Below, piece after piece: positions 25,776 through 33,936 of a stretch of DNA of 64,000 nucleotides (the stretch's first letter is position 1; the number at the start of each line of letters is the position of its first letter). Made by a program: the position numbers and the translations under genes. Under the pieces are notes generated by a model, which searched no databases, was not told the DNA's origin, and saw only the letters and a list, made by a program, of their open reading frames with translations. Source of the DNA: Larkinella humicola (GTDB taxonomy: Bacteria > Bacteroidota > Bacteroidia > Cytophagales > Spirosomataceae); contig NZ_VTWS01000013.1 of the NCBI RefSeq assembly GCF_008727875.1, positions 1 through 64,000 of the forward strand, given 5' to 3'.

Positions 25776-25861
25776 TTTCCAAAAGTTTCGCAAGAAGTAG
25801 ACCAAATCTTATAAGTCGATTTGTCATCCGATGGGGCGGCTAATTGGTTATAAGATAATTA

Positions 25862-26401
25862 ATGTATCGATCTATGGAAGCACACAAACAACATACGGGG
25901 CAAGTTCAACCTACTAAATCTGGTCATTCTACGTCCTCTCACGAGTCCACCAATGGGCCACACTACAAAAAACTGGCTATTATGACTGGTCTGTCATTCG
26001 CGTCCATGTATGTGCTAATGTACTCGATGGTCGACCGGTTTGCCAACGTAATTCCTAACGTTAATCAGGTGTACATGGCAGTCCTTATGACCATGCCTAT
26101 GGTCATTATTGAAGTCCTGCTGATGTCATCCATGTATATGGACAAACGGCGCAATACCCTCATCATTGCCGTCAGTACCCTTACGCTGATTGGGTTCTTC
26201 CTACTTATCCGTCAGCAGGGATTTGTTGGCGATAGAGAGTTTGCCAAGTCCATGATTCCGCACCATGCTGCCGCTATTCTAATGGCAAAAGAAGCGAAAC
26301 TGACGGACCCTGAACTACAAAAGCTCCAGCAGGACATTATCACAGCCCAAGAAAAGGAAATAAGGCAAATGAAGGATAAACTGGCCCACTTAGACAGATA
26401 G
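25862..26401 (+). CDS. DUF305-family membrane protein
   Basis: 179 residues. A His/Ser-rich soluble start (HKQHTGQVQPTKSGHSTSSH) is followed by three membrane helices (near residues 40-60, 70-90 and 97-115). A C-terminal DUF305 segment carries the family pattern of an HH pair in a helix: FAKSMIPHHAAAILMAKEAK. DUF305 proteins are ferritin-like four-helix proteins often tied to copper. It is the only one of four here that is membrane-anchored. The first ATG is 25862; the one at 25874 is equally possible. Confidence 0.78.
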   Translation: MYRSMEAHKQHTGQVQPTKSGHSTSSHESTNGPHYKKLAIMTGLSFASMYVLMYSMVDRFANVIPNVNQVYMAVLMTMPMVIIEVLLMSSMYMDKRRNTLIIAVSTLTLIGFFLLIRQQGFVGDREFAKSMIPHHAAAILMAKEAKLTDPELQKLQQDIITAQEKEIRQMKDKLAHLDR

Positions 26402-26529
26402 CAATGGGCGGCTTTTAGGGCTAAAATCCTAAAGTTTCAAAATACCATTGATTAATATTATAAGCAGCCCTTCCATCCAGCAGGGTTGCTTTTCAGCTCT
26501 ATCAGAAAAGATGTACTGAGTACACAACT

Positions 26530-29133
26530 ATGAAAAATACCTTTATCACAACATATAGCTTGTTGACATTACTATTTACAGCCAGTTATGGGCAACACAA
26601 GCAGCACACTATTTCAGCTGGCGATCAGGCAGCTAAGGCACCTGCTAATCCCGATAAATCAAACTTCCCGGTAGTTAAAACGTCCCTGCCTGTCTCCCGG
26701 CCTCAGGCACTTGCCCGCGTGAAACCCACCAGGAAGCGAGTCGAATACGACCTGACGATTGATGAGCAGACGGTCAACATTACGGGCAAGCCGAAGCAGG
26801 CCATGACCATCAATGGGGGTATTCCCGGCCCAACCATGCAGTTCACCGAAGGCGATGTTGCCGTGATTCGGGTACACAACAAGTTAAAAACGGAAACCTC
26901 GTTGCACTGGCACGGTATACTGCTCCCCAATAAACAGGATGGCGTTTCATATCTGAATACACCCCCTATTCAGGCGGGCGACACCTATACATTCGAGTAC
27001 CCGTTGGTTCAGTCCGGCACGTACTGGTTTCACTCGCATACCCGCTATCAAGAACAGGTCGGAGTGTACGGCTCCATCGTGATTCAGCCCCAGCAGCCCG
27101 CTTACAAAGTGGATCATGACTTGGTGCTATTACTGTCAGACTGGACGGATGAGAACCCAGCGTATATTCTGAAAAACCTGAAACGGCGCAACGAATGGTA
27201 TTCCATCAAAAAAAACAATGTCCAATCGCTCAACCGCATTATTAAACACAAAACGGTGGGAGCGTACCTGCGACAGTCGATGATGAAGATGGCACCTATG
27301 GACATTTCCGACGTGTACTACGACCGGTTCCTGGTAAATGGAAAAGACACGGTTAGGTACCCGGAAATCAAGGCGGGCCAAACCGTTCGGCTTCGGGTTA
27401 TCAACGCCAGTGCTTCCACCTATTTTCACGTTAATTATGCCGGTGGTCCCATGAAACTAATTGCAGCCGATGGCCTCCAAGTACAGCCAGTGGACGTTAA
27501 CCGGCGGCTGATTGCCATTGCAGAGACCTACGACTTTATTGTCACAGTTCCCAACAGTGGAGCATTTGAAGTGCGGGCGACGGCTCAAGACGGTTCTGGC
27601 TACGCAACGGTTTTGCTGGGAAAGGGTCCGGCGAAGTACGCCCCAACTATTCCCCGCCCCGATCTGTACAAGTTAACAGCCAACATGAGTCAAATGGGAG
27701 GTAGGGGCATGGGTACAATGGATATGGGTAAAGCAGACACGACCGCTCAGGCTAATATGGATATGAACGGCCTCCTGATGCACGAAATGCCTGATACGTC
27801 GGACCGGGGCATGAGCCATGGGTCGACTAACCCGGTTAAACCCGGCAAAGCGAAGACGGCTATGGATCAAATGGACCATAGCCAAATGGATATGGGGCAG
27901 GGTAGAGCGTCCAAACCGGCTTCCACCCTCCCTATAAAGTCTGATTCTATGGCGGGAATGGATCACGGCAATATGGCAGAAATGGATCATAGCCAGATGA
28001 ATATGGGCGGGAAGCTGTCAAAGAAAGGAGCGAATACGGTTAAAAAATCACCTAAGCCAACGAAACCGACCGGTTCCATGGCAGGTATGGATCATAGTGG
28101 GATGGCGGGCATGAGTATGATGGACGAGCAGAACACCATCGACTATAGCATTCTCAAATCTCCCGAACCCATTGTTTTTCCGGCCAAACATCCGGTTCGG
28201 GAAATACCACTCACGTTGACGGGAAATATGTTCCGGTATATCTGGGGCTTCAATGGGCAACCTCTGTCACGGGCGGATATGATTCAGATTCGGCGGGGCG
28301 AAATTGTGCGTATCATCATGATGAACAACACCATGATGATGCACCCGATTCACCTCCACGGACACTACTTCCGGGTACTGAACGGGCAGGGCCAGTATTC
28401 ACCCCTGAAGCACACAGTGAACGTATCGCCGATGGAGAACATCACGATTGAGTTTATGGCTGATGACGAGAAAGACTGGTTTTTTCACTGCCACCTGCTC
28501 TATCATATGCTTAGTGGCATGGCCCGTGTGGTTAGCTATGGCGACAAGCCAGATTCGTCTATTGCCAACATTCAAAAGCAGCACCTGCGCGATATGCGTG
28601 ACAACCAGCCGTTTGTCTGGGGCTTTCTGCAACCCGGTTATCCGATCAACTACTTTAATCTAAATATCTCCAATAATAAAAACGCCATCGTTGCCGGGGG
28701 TGATCACGACTGGCGCACAAACCGGTTCGAGTTCGACCTAGACTATGAACGCTACCTCGGCGACTGGTTTCGGGTGTTTGCCGGAATTGACGGCGGTAAT
28801 GAAGAATTCCTGCGCCGGATACGGCCAGAAGAAGGACCGCCAACTGGTGATCGTCGCATCGTCCGGGCCGTGGCGGGTATTCGGTATATGCTGCCGTTTT
28901 TGATTCAGTCAGAGGTAAAACTTGACACACGCGGCAACGTCCGTTTCCAACTCAACGGGCAGCAGATGTTGTTTCCCCGTTTAGATTTCCAGTATCAGAC
29001 TCAGTGGCTGGTAGGAGGCTACGTGCGGGCGCACGTTGAGCTGCAATATACGGTAAGCAAGAATCTTTTTCTACACACCGATTATGACACGCGGTACCGC
29101 ACTGTAGGGGGAGGGCTTGGGTATAATTTCTGA
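26530..29133 (+). CDS. Multicopper oxidase (CopA type) fused to a CopB-like outer-membrane domain
   Basis: 867 residues with a signal peptide. Residues 60-200 and 530-680 hold the cupredoxin copper ligands: HWHG, HSH, then HPIHLHGHYF and HCHLLYHMLSGM. Between them is a Met/His-rich stretch (residues 395-535) with many copies of MDHSQMDMG-like repeats, expected to bind Cu(I). After the oxidase, residues 690-867 read as a CopB-type beta barrel (FEFDLDYERYLGDWFRVF to the terminal GYNF). In proteobacteria these are two proteins, PcoA/CopA and PcoB/CopB. CopA oxidises Cu(I) in the periplasm. The fusion would tether the oxidase to the outer membrane, which is inference. Confidence 0.87.
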   Translation: MKNTFITTYSLLTLLFTASYGQHKQHTISAGDQAAKAPANPDKSNFPVVKTSLPVSRPQALARVKPTRKRVEYDLTIDEQTVNITGKPKQAMTINGGIPGPTMQFTEGDVAVIRVHNKLKTETSLHWHGILLPNKQDGVSYLNTPPIQAGDTYTFEYPLVQSGTYWFHSHTRYQEQVGVYGSIVIQPQQPAYKVDHDLVLLLSDWTDENPAYILKNLKRRNEWYSIKKNNVQSLNRIIKHKTVGAYLRQSMMKMAPMDISDVYYDRFLVNGKDTVRYPEIKAGQTVRLRVINASASTYFHVNYAGGPMKLIAADGLQVQPVDVNRRLIAIAETYDFIVTVPNSGAFEVRATAQDGSGYATVLLGKGPAKYAPTIPRPDLYKLTANMSQMGGRGMGTMDMGKADTTAQANMDMNGLLMHEMPDTSDRGMSHGSTNPVKPGKAKTAMDQMDHSQMDMGQGRASKPASTLPIKSDSMAGMDHGNMAEMDHSQMNMGGKLSKKGANTVKKSPKPTKPTGSMAGMDHSGMAGMSMMDEQNTIDYSILKSPEPIVFPAKHPVREIPLTLTGNMFRYIWGFNGQPLSRADMIQIRRGEIVRIIMMNNTMMMHPIHLHGHYFRVLNGQGQYSPLKHTVNVSPMENITIEFMADDEKDWFFHCHLLYHMLSGMARVVSYGDKPDSSIANIQKQHLRDMRDNQPFVWGFLQPGYPINYFNLNISNNKNAIVAGGDHDWRTNRFEFDLDYERYLGDWFRVFAGIDGGNEEFLRRIRPEEGPPTGDRRIVRAVAGIRYMLPFLIQSEVKLDTRGNVRFQLNGQQMLFPRLDFQYQTQWLVGGYVRAHVELQYTVSKNLFLHTDYDTRYRTVGGGLGYNF

Positions 29134-29188
29134 TCGGACAATCTCGTAACATGCTCTGATTGGCACTGCCTGGTCTCGGCCGGTTCGA

Positions 29189-29314
29189 ATGTGCCAATCA
29201 GGACATGTTGCTGGTAGAGGTTCTTTTTCCAAACGTGCGAAAACTCCAAAAAAGTCAGCGAAGGCGGCTAAAAAAACGGACCACAGCAAAATGAAGATGA
29301 AAAAAGATTCGTAA
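29189..29314 (+). CDS. 41-residue basic Lys/Met-rich peptide
   Basis: An ATG at 29189 opens a 41-codon frame: MCQSGHVAGRGSFSKRAKTP and then lysine/alanine repeats ending KKTDHSKMKMKKDS. The C-terminal DHSKMKM echoes the Met/His repeats of the oxidase 56 bp upstream. It is too short for homology judgement. The compositional order suggests a real small protein or the remnant of one. Confidence 0.4.
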   Translation: MCQSGHVAGRGSFSKRAKTPKKSAKAAKKTDHSKMKMKKDS

Positions 29315-29385
29315 TCAAATCGTTGGCTACCGCATCAAATATATCAGCTGACCGGAGCATTTGCTGATTGATACTGCATTAATTA

Positions 29386-29997
29386 TTAGCGTAGAATTGC
29401 TTCCAGCCGCTTTAATTCGGCAATCTCTTTGGTCTGCATCTTAATAACGCTGCTGGCCATCGTCTGCATTTTCTCTGTCTTCCCTTCTTTCAGGAATGCG
29501 CGAGCCATGTCAACGCCTTGCTGGTGATGTTGTGCCATCATACTAGCAAAGTCATGATCGACGTTGCCGTTCATAGAGTGATTACCGCTGTGCATAATTT
29601 TCATCGCGTCCTTTCCTAATGTCGAGGAAGCTGATTGGGGTTTATGGCTGCCAATGAATTGGGTCAGTTGCCCGATCTCTTTCTGATTGGCAGCTTTTAT
29701 TTTACTGGCCAACGTTTTAACCTGCGCGTTCTGGCCCTTCTTAAGCTCCAAATCTGCCATTTCAACCGCCGATTGATGGTGCAACGACATCATCATGGCG
29801 AAATCGTGATCGGGATCACCCGTCATTTTCATGCTCATCATTTTATCCATTCCCGATTGCATCGCCTTCATCAAAGTGTTGCCACTCGCCGGGCTAGTTG
29901 TTTTATGACCAGCATGTTGTCCCTGCTGGGCCACCGCTGGATGTGCTAGCACCAAGGCCAAGCTAATGCTCGCTGCTGCAAAAAATCTTTTTTTCAT
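29386..29997 (-). CDS. Secreted tandem DUF305 protein
   Basis: 203 residues with a signal peptide (AAASISLALVLAHPAVAQQ). Two DUF305 units follow: DHDFAMMMSLHHQSAVEMAD near residue 63 and DHDFASMMAQHHQQGVDMAR near residue 145. The DHDF and HHQ motifs are the family signature of a periplasmic, metal-related ferritin-like fold. A copper-type 21-bp-phased operator (30052-30082) lies 55 bp upstream, so it is predicted to be copper-induced. Very similar in plan to the lipoprotein at 32254. Confidence 0.85.
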   Translation of the reverse strand: MKKRFFAAASISLALVLAHPAVAQQGQHAGHKTTSPASGNTLMKAMQSGMDKMMSMKMTGDPDHDFAMMMSLHHQSAVEMADLELKKGQNAQVKTLASKIKAANQKEIGQLTQFIGSHKPQSASSTLGKDAMKIMHSGNHSMNGNVDHDFASMMAQHHQQGVDMARAFLKEGKTEKMQTMASSVIKMQTKEIAELKRLEAILR

Positions 29998-30051
29998 CTG
30001 TTTCGTAATTGATTAGACTTCAGTATAACTATGGACCTAAACCGAAGGTTG

Positions 30052-30082
30052 TTACAAGATTTCCCAGAAATGTTATAGAATT
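30052..30082 (-). promoter_or_regulatory. Copper-regulon operator (21-bp-phased half-sites)
   Basis: On the forward strand TTACAAGATT (30052) and TTATAGAATT (30073) are 21 bp apart; transcription runs on the reverse strand toward the DUF305 gene. The -7 box at the expected place is weak (TATACTG, shifted by one to two bases). Confidence 0.6.
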
Positions 30083-30161
30083 TTTGGGTATTACCTTGCT
30101 CAAATATTGATGAAACTCGAATAGCCGTTTTTATTCGAAACTTTTCGTCTTTTCCTACCGT

Positions 30162-30866
30162 CTACTGCGTTGCTTTTGGGTGCGCGTGTTCACGGCCATC
30201 TGCGTGTCCTTCCCCATGTTGTTCCAGGTAAGCCCCCCGCGGACCGATACCATACTGATAAGTTAAAACACCTCCCTGATGACCGGCTAGCCCAACGGCT
30301 ATTCCGGCGCATACCAGAGCAGCTGCTGTCACCGTTTCAAGCCATTTTAGCGGCTGCCATAACGTGATCGCTTTGAACAGCGTGCCGAATCCCCCCAGCC
30401 AGAGGGAATAGTCGGCATACAGCTCATGTGCTTCCAGAACCAGTTGCGCGGCCTGGCTGATGCCTGATGTATGGGGATGGACTAATGTACTGGCCACGTA
30501 GGCCCCAACCGTTCCCCCGGCAGCCAGCAGGAGCGTCAACCCATGCACAGGGCGCGATGGTTTGACCAGAGCGATTAGCTGTAATAGTCCCGCCAGGATT
30601 AGTAACATGATGGGGACATGGACCACCATGGGGTGATAAGTCGGGTAGTCGGCTAAGGGAGCGGGCATCGGGGCGATTGACTGAACCTGCTTCCTGGTGA
30701 TCGTGTCGGTAATTCGATCACCAACTTGGGAGGCCGGACTCATGACCACATTATGGCGGGTTGAATCCGGCTGTGGTTTCTTTTTGGGATGACCCGGATG
30801 GGCGTAACTTATGTGAAAGTTTACCAGCAAGAAAACCAATAATCTTAAGGCTCGGAGTTGTTTCAT
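30162..30866 (-). CDS. DUF2231-type membrane protein
   Basis: 234 residues. A signal-like start (LRLLVFLLVNFHISYA) is followed by a short His/Lys region and then PMVVHVPIMLLILAGLLQL, the DUF2231 signature of a first membrane helix with HxP. Four membrane helices follow in all, and the C-terminus is His-rich (GEGHADGREHAHPKATQ). DUF2231 proteins are quinone- or cytochrome-linked in some genomes, and their role here is not known. It follows the DUF305 gene on the same strand by 164 bp, and no copper operator is seen before it. Confidence 0.7.
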   Translation of the reverse strand: MKQLRALRLLVFLLVNFHISYAHPGHPKKKPQPDSTRHNVVMSPASQVGDRITDTITRKQVQSIAPMPAPLADYPTYHPMVVHVPIMLLILAGLLQLIALVKPSRPVHGLTLLLAAGGTVGAYVASTLVHPHTSGISQAAQLVLEAHELYADYSLWLGGFGTLFKAITLWQPLKWLETVTAAALVCAGIAVGLAGHQGGVLTYQYGIGPRGAYLEQHGEGHADGREHAHPKATQ

Positions 30867-31090
30867 GGTAGGGCACTATTATGGACCAGTTTGCCTAATA
30901 GATAGTTAATCTGGTCAGTTTGAAAATACGTTTAAGTCTAATTTAAATGCAGGTAAGGGATGTGTCCCTGCAGGTGGTCGAAGTGCTGAAGTCCCTAGAA
31001 TAACAGACATATCAGCTTATTTCCATACTGCGTACAGACGCCAATAGAAATTGCCTTATAGCCGCCAGTGGGCGTTCTTGGCAAGATGAT

Positions 31091-31552
31091 TCAAACCAGC
31101 CAAATACTGAGGGATATTAACCTGAAACGCCCGGAATGGATGAGCGGATTATCCAGCAGGGTTGCCGCAAAAGCGATTCCATTCACGGGAAACAACACGG
31201 TCAACCACCGCCTAAAATTAAATGGCAAATGGTGTACTCCTTCAACCGGGTGCAACACCACTACTTGAACGAGGTTGCTTTGTTCGGTTTTTAAATGGTT
31301 GTAGTAACAGTCTTGACTGCAACAGGGCGTCTTATGAATACCCGAAGATTTTTCCGGCATAGGACACTCTTCTTGCGGATCACAGGCGCTTTGACAATCA
31401 TTGGGCATCAGCCGAACTTTAACTTGTTCCCCACGCATCAAACACCAATGGTCAACCACAACAAATCCACTACTCCCCAGCAGCACTGACACCGCCAGCC
31501 ATAAGCACAGCGGACGGTTTAAAAAGGAAAACTGAGTAGTGGAACTTTTCAC
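31091..31552 (-). CDS. Cysteine-rich single-signal protein, HYC_CC_PP-like
   Basis: 153 residues with an N-terminal hydrophobic segment (LCLWLAVSVLLGSSGFVVV) followed by DHWC, a CDPQEEC loop and a PCC motif (KTPCCSQDCYYN near residue 75). The order H-x-C then CC resembles the HYC_CC_PP family seen near Bacteroidota copper genes. The only suitable start is GTG at 31552. The -7 box (31557-31564) ends 5 bp from it, so the message is leaderless or begins just inside. It is under a copper-type operator (31587-31617). Confidence 0.55.
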   Translation of the reverse strand: MKSSTTQFSFLNRPLCLWLAVSVLLGSSGFVVVDHWCLMRGEQVKVRLMPNDCQSACDPQEECPMPEKSSGIHKTPCCSQDCYYNHLKTEQSNLVQVVVLHPVEGVHHLPFNFRRWLTVLFPVNGIAFAATLLDNPLIHSGRFRLISLSIWLV

Positions 31553-31556
31553 ATTA

Positions 31557-31617
31557 CAAACTTAATTGAATACGATTGCTTAGGTATTGTAATATTTTTC
31601 AGTGGGTTTATAAAACT
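31557..31617 (-). promoter_or_regulatory. Copper-regulon promoter of the HYC-like gene
   Basis: Reading with transcription, half-sites at 31617-31608 and 31596-31587 (AATATTACAA nearest the gene) are 21 bp apart. The -7 box TAAGTTTG (31564-31557) follows after exactly 22 bp. Confidence 0.65.
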
Positions 31618-32253
31618 TTTCGTTTCCGCATATTCTGCTTCATTCCCTAGGGCGGAACTTTCTTTTGGTGACTTCGCCCGAAAAGGAGGTTTAACCTTCC
31701 AAAAGCGTCTCAACCCATTCGGGGCTTTTTTTTCCACGTAATTCCCATAAGCCCGTCGTTCGGGAAATACCCGTGTTACGACGCTCAACTGAGATGCGGC
31801 AGAAAAAAGGGGTACCATAAATTTTGTAACTCCCTGGATGAATATTGCAAAAACTCAATCCGGTCTTAGGAGTTCTATTCTTGAAACTCTTCGATATCCT
31901 ACTATGAAAATAACATATCTCTTCAGTGTTCCTTAGATCAATCTAGGGCCATTGTATTTTTGATTGGAATCGCTAAACCAAGCAAGCGCTGGTTAACTAA
32001 CGATTAGACGCCAATGTGAGTGATAATCCGGTCGATTTATACCGATCCTGCTTAGTCCATGATTCAGAAGATTCACCGATTAAAACAGGTAGACTCTTGT
32101 TTTTCTCTTCCATATGGCAGATCTAAGCTCTCCCAGCGCAATAGGTGGTCAGTAGTTAGGAGAAAGACCGTACCAAATGCAGAGGAAAATTACGTGGCCA
32201 TTCAGAGAAGCTTTTTAACCTGTATCACAAATACATTCTTATAAATCGTAATC
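31618..32253. other. Intergenic region, no gene supported
   Basis: About 640 bp between divergent genes. The reverse frame at 31549-31818 lacks coding character. TATTTTTG near 31955 matches the -7 consensus but is about 300 bp from the DUF305 gene and has no copper half-sites. I see no repeat or RNA I can defend. Confidence 0.35.
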
Positions 32254-32895
32254 ATGAACAAAATCTATCGTAAGCTGTTTTCGTACGTCTTTCTGGGTAC
32301 TTTTTTCTCTTTAGTAAGCTGTTCCGACCACCGCGACGAGGCGGTCTGTCTAGAAATCCAACCGCATGATGAGAATGTCTTCATGCAGATCAACCACCAT
32401 ATGATGGAGGAAATGGATATGATGCAGCATACCAATGATCCGGACCATGATTTTGCCATGATGATGTCGATGCACCATCAAAGCGCTATTGATATGTCAC
32501 AAGAGGAGCTCAAGAGCGGAGATAATTCGCAGATGAAGGAGATGGCTCAGCGGGTAATTGACGCTCAGCAGGCGGAAAAAGCCATGCTCCAACAATACCT
32601 ACAGTCTCACACTCCGGTGGCGGAGCCAGATGGTCCAACGTTTAATTCGGAATCGATGATGTCCATGGACAAAATGATGAAGGCACAGGACATCCGGGTG
32701 CTCTCCGAGGATAGCGACGTAACGTATGCGCAGCTACTGATCGATCACCACCAAAGTGCTCTAGAGATGGCCATGGCCGAATTGGCTTACGGGGATGATC
32801 CGATGATTCGGGAGATGGCCAGCAAAATGATTGAAGATCAGCGAAAAGAGATCATGGAACTCCAGGATTGGCTCATCAAAAACAAACCTTTCTAA
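32254..32895 (+). CDS. Tandem DUF305 lipoprotein
   Basis: 213 residues with a lipoprotein signal (FLGTFFSLVSCSDH). Two DUF305 units follow: DHDFAMMMSMHHQSAIDMSQ near residue 67 and TYAQLLIDHHQSALEMAMAE near residue 165. It is rich in Met and His in the linker between the units (MMSMDKMMKA). The Csp-type gene follows after 34 bp, so the two are probably cotranscribed: envelope metal binding with cytosolic storage. Confidence 0.85.
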   Translation: MNKIYRKLFSYVFLGTFFSLVSCSDHRDEAVCLEIQPHDENVFMQINHHMMEEMDMMQHTNDPDHDFAMMMSMHHQSAIDMSQEELKSGDNSQMKEMAQRVIDAQQAEKAMLQQYLQSHTPVAEPDGPTFNSESMMSMDKMMKAQDIRVLSEDSDVTYAQLLIDHHQSALEMAMAELAYGDDPMIREMASKMIEDQRKEIMELQDWLIKNKPF

Positions 32896-32929
32896 TAGAC
32901 TTTTTCATCTTAACTCGAAAACCAAATCC

Positions 32930-33274
32930 ATGTCACACGAAAAATATCTAGGCTGCATCGAAGCCTGCCAGACATGCGCCGTTGCCTGTGACCATTGCGC
33001 TAATGCCTGTCTGATGGAACCCAACGTTCAAATGCTGGCGGAGTGCATTCGCCTGGATCGGGCCTGCGCCCTCATTTGCCAGACTGCCGTAGCCTTTATG
33101 GCTTCCAATAGCCCCTTTACTATGCAGGTTTGTGAACTTTGTGCCCGTATTTGTGAAGCCTGTGCGGCCGAGTGTGAAAAGCACGCACACCATCATGAAC
33201 ACTGCCGCCAGTGCGCTGAAGCCTGCCAGCGGTGCGCCGAGGCTTGCCGGAGCCAGATGAGCATAACGGCGTAA
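32930..33274 (+). CDS. Four-helix-bundle copper storage protein (Csp3-like)
   Basis: 114 residues from the ATG at 32930 (MSHEKYLGCIEACQTCAVAC). It has 19 cysteines spaced three or four apart along four helices, with a His-rich loop (EKHAHHHEHCRQC) before the last helix. Csp proteins line a helical bundle with thiolates and store many Cu(I) ions. No signal peptide is visible, so it belongs to the cytosolic group. The longer open frame from 32831 overlaps the preceding gene in another frame and was not used. A decayed homologue is at 15024-15351. Confidence 0.9.
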   Translation: MSHEKYLGCIEACQTCAVACDHCANACLMEPNVQMLAECIRLDRACALICQTAVAFMASNSPFTMQVCELCARICEACAAECEKHAHHHEHCRQCAEACQRCAEACRSQMSITA

Positions 33275-33451
33275 AACAAAACAAAGAATCCTTATAACAT
33301 CGTCTGTCGGGAAGTAAGCGTACTCAGAAAGAGCCCTTTCCTCGGTAGTTCAAGTAATCAGTAAAAGTGGCACAAAACTTTAACCTTAACTCATTAAATA
33401 CCTAATCATCAAGCACTTGTTTTCGTATTTTTGTTCTTTTTAATTAGATTG

Positions 33452-33543
33452 AGTAGTTTATACAGCGTTGCGGACCTTTGGTTCGGCACAACGGGCGACG
33501 GCGTTCATAAATATGACGTGAAATCGTTAAGCCAATTTACATT
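33452..33543 (+). pseudogene. Fragment of a two-component-regulator propeller repeat
   Basis: The frame reads SSLYSVADLWFGTTGDGVHK then YDVKSLSQFT. This closely resembles one blade of the Reg_prop propeller (LWFGT-GDGV--YD-KS---FT) of Bacteroidota hybrid sensors. Nothing else of such a gene is present. It is a relic of 30 codons. Confidence 0.5.
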
Positions 33544-33746
33544 TGATCCATCACACCCTGTTGGTTTGAATGGCCCATGTCTGCCGAACTCGTATGCGGG
33601 GGCAGATTTCCCACGTTCTGTTCTCCCTTTTGCTGAGCGGGTTGTGTCGGCTGGAGCGGTACCCTGGGGTGATGCTGATGCTGCCCAAAAGAGAAGCTGA
33701 ACAAACCCCAGTTAGTCAGAATAAGGAGTAGGATTCTTTTCATCAT
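33537..33746 (-). CDS. Small secreted His-containing protein, unknown
   Basis: 69 residues from ATG 33746 (MMKRILLLILTNWGLFSFSF). A signal peptide is followed by GQHQHHPRVPLQPTQPAQQK and a Gln/Gly-rich tail ending VMDQM. It lies immediately downstream of the copA terminator on the same strand. It could be a periplasmic copper-binding peptide. No family is recognised, and coding status is moderate. Confidence 0.45.
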   Translation of the reverse strand: MMKRILLLILTNWGLFSFSFGQHQHHPRVPLQPTQPAQQKGEQNVGNLPPHTSSADMGHSNQQGVMDQM

Positions 33747-33770
33747 GCTAATACAAAATATAAAGTAAAA

Positions 33771-33808
33771 AAGCGGCACAGGCTTCTTGTGATCAGCCCG
33801 TGCCGCTT
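33771..33808 (-). terminator. Rho-independent terminator after copA
   Basis: In the reverse direction AAGCGGCAC and GTGCCGCTT form a 9-bp stem (33800-33808 with 33771-33779), followed by a run of T (TTTTTTACTTTATATTTTG). Confidence 0.8.
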
Positions 33809-33936
33809 CAATGTAGTAAATAAGCCGGTTGATTCATACCCTACCTAATCAGAACAGTAGGATAACCCATCAGATTAAAAAGTGTCCTGCTAAACGGCTT
33901 GTAATATTTAGCGTTAAAGATTACAGAATTACTCCC

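Noticed and set aside
25784-25814. Copper-type half-sites before the membrane DUF305 gene (AGTTTCGCAA, AATCTTATAA)
   Set aside because: The phase is 21 bp but the half-sites are weak and no -7 box is found at 22 bp. The same applies to 26433-26463 before the oxidase gene. Kept as possible weak sites only.
31549-31818. An 89-codon reverse frame whose stop overlaps the GTG of the HYC-like gene
   Set aside because: No signal, domain or coding composition, and it spans the copper operator and promoter of that gene, so it cannot be a gene in the same transcript.
32831-32929. Upstream extension of the Csp gene frame
   Set aside because: It overlaps the end of the DUF305 lipoprotein gene in another frame. 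The protein from 32930 starts in the normal way for the family.
33899-33930. TTGTAATATT and TTACAGAATT after copA as another copper operator
   Set aside because: The spacing is 22 bp, no -7 box follows at 22 bp, the gene downstream is about 150 bp away, and the copA terminator lies between.
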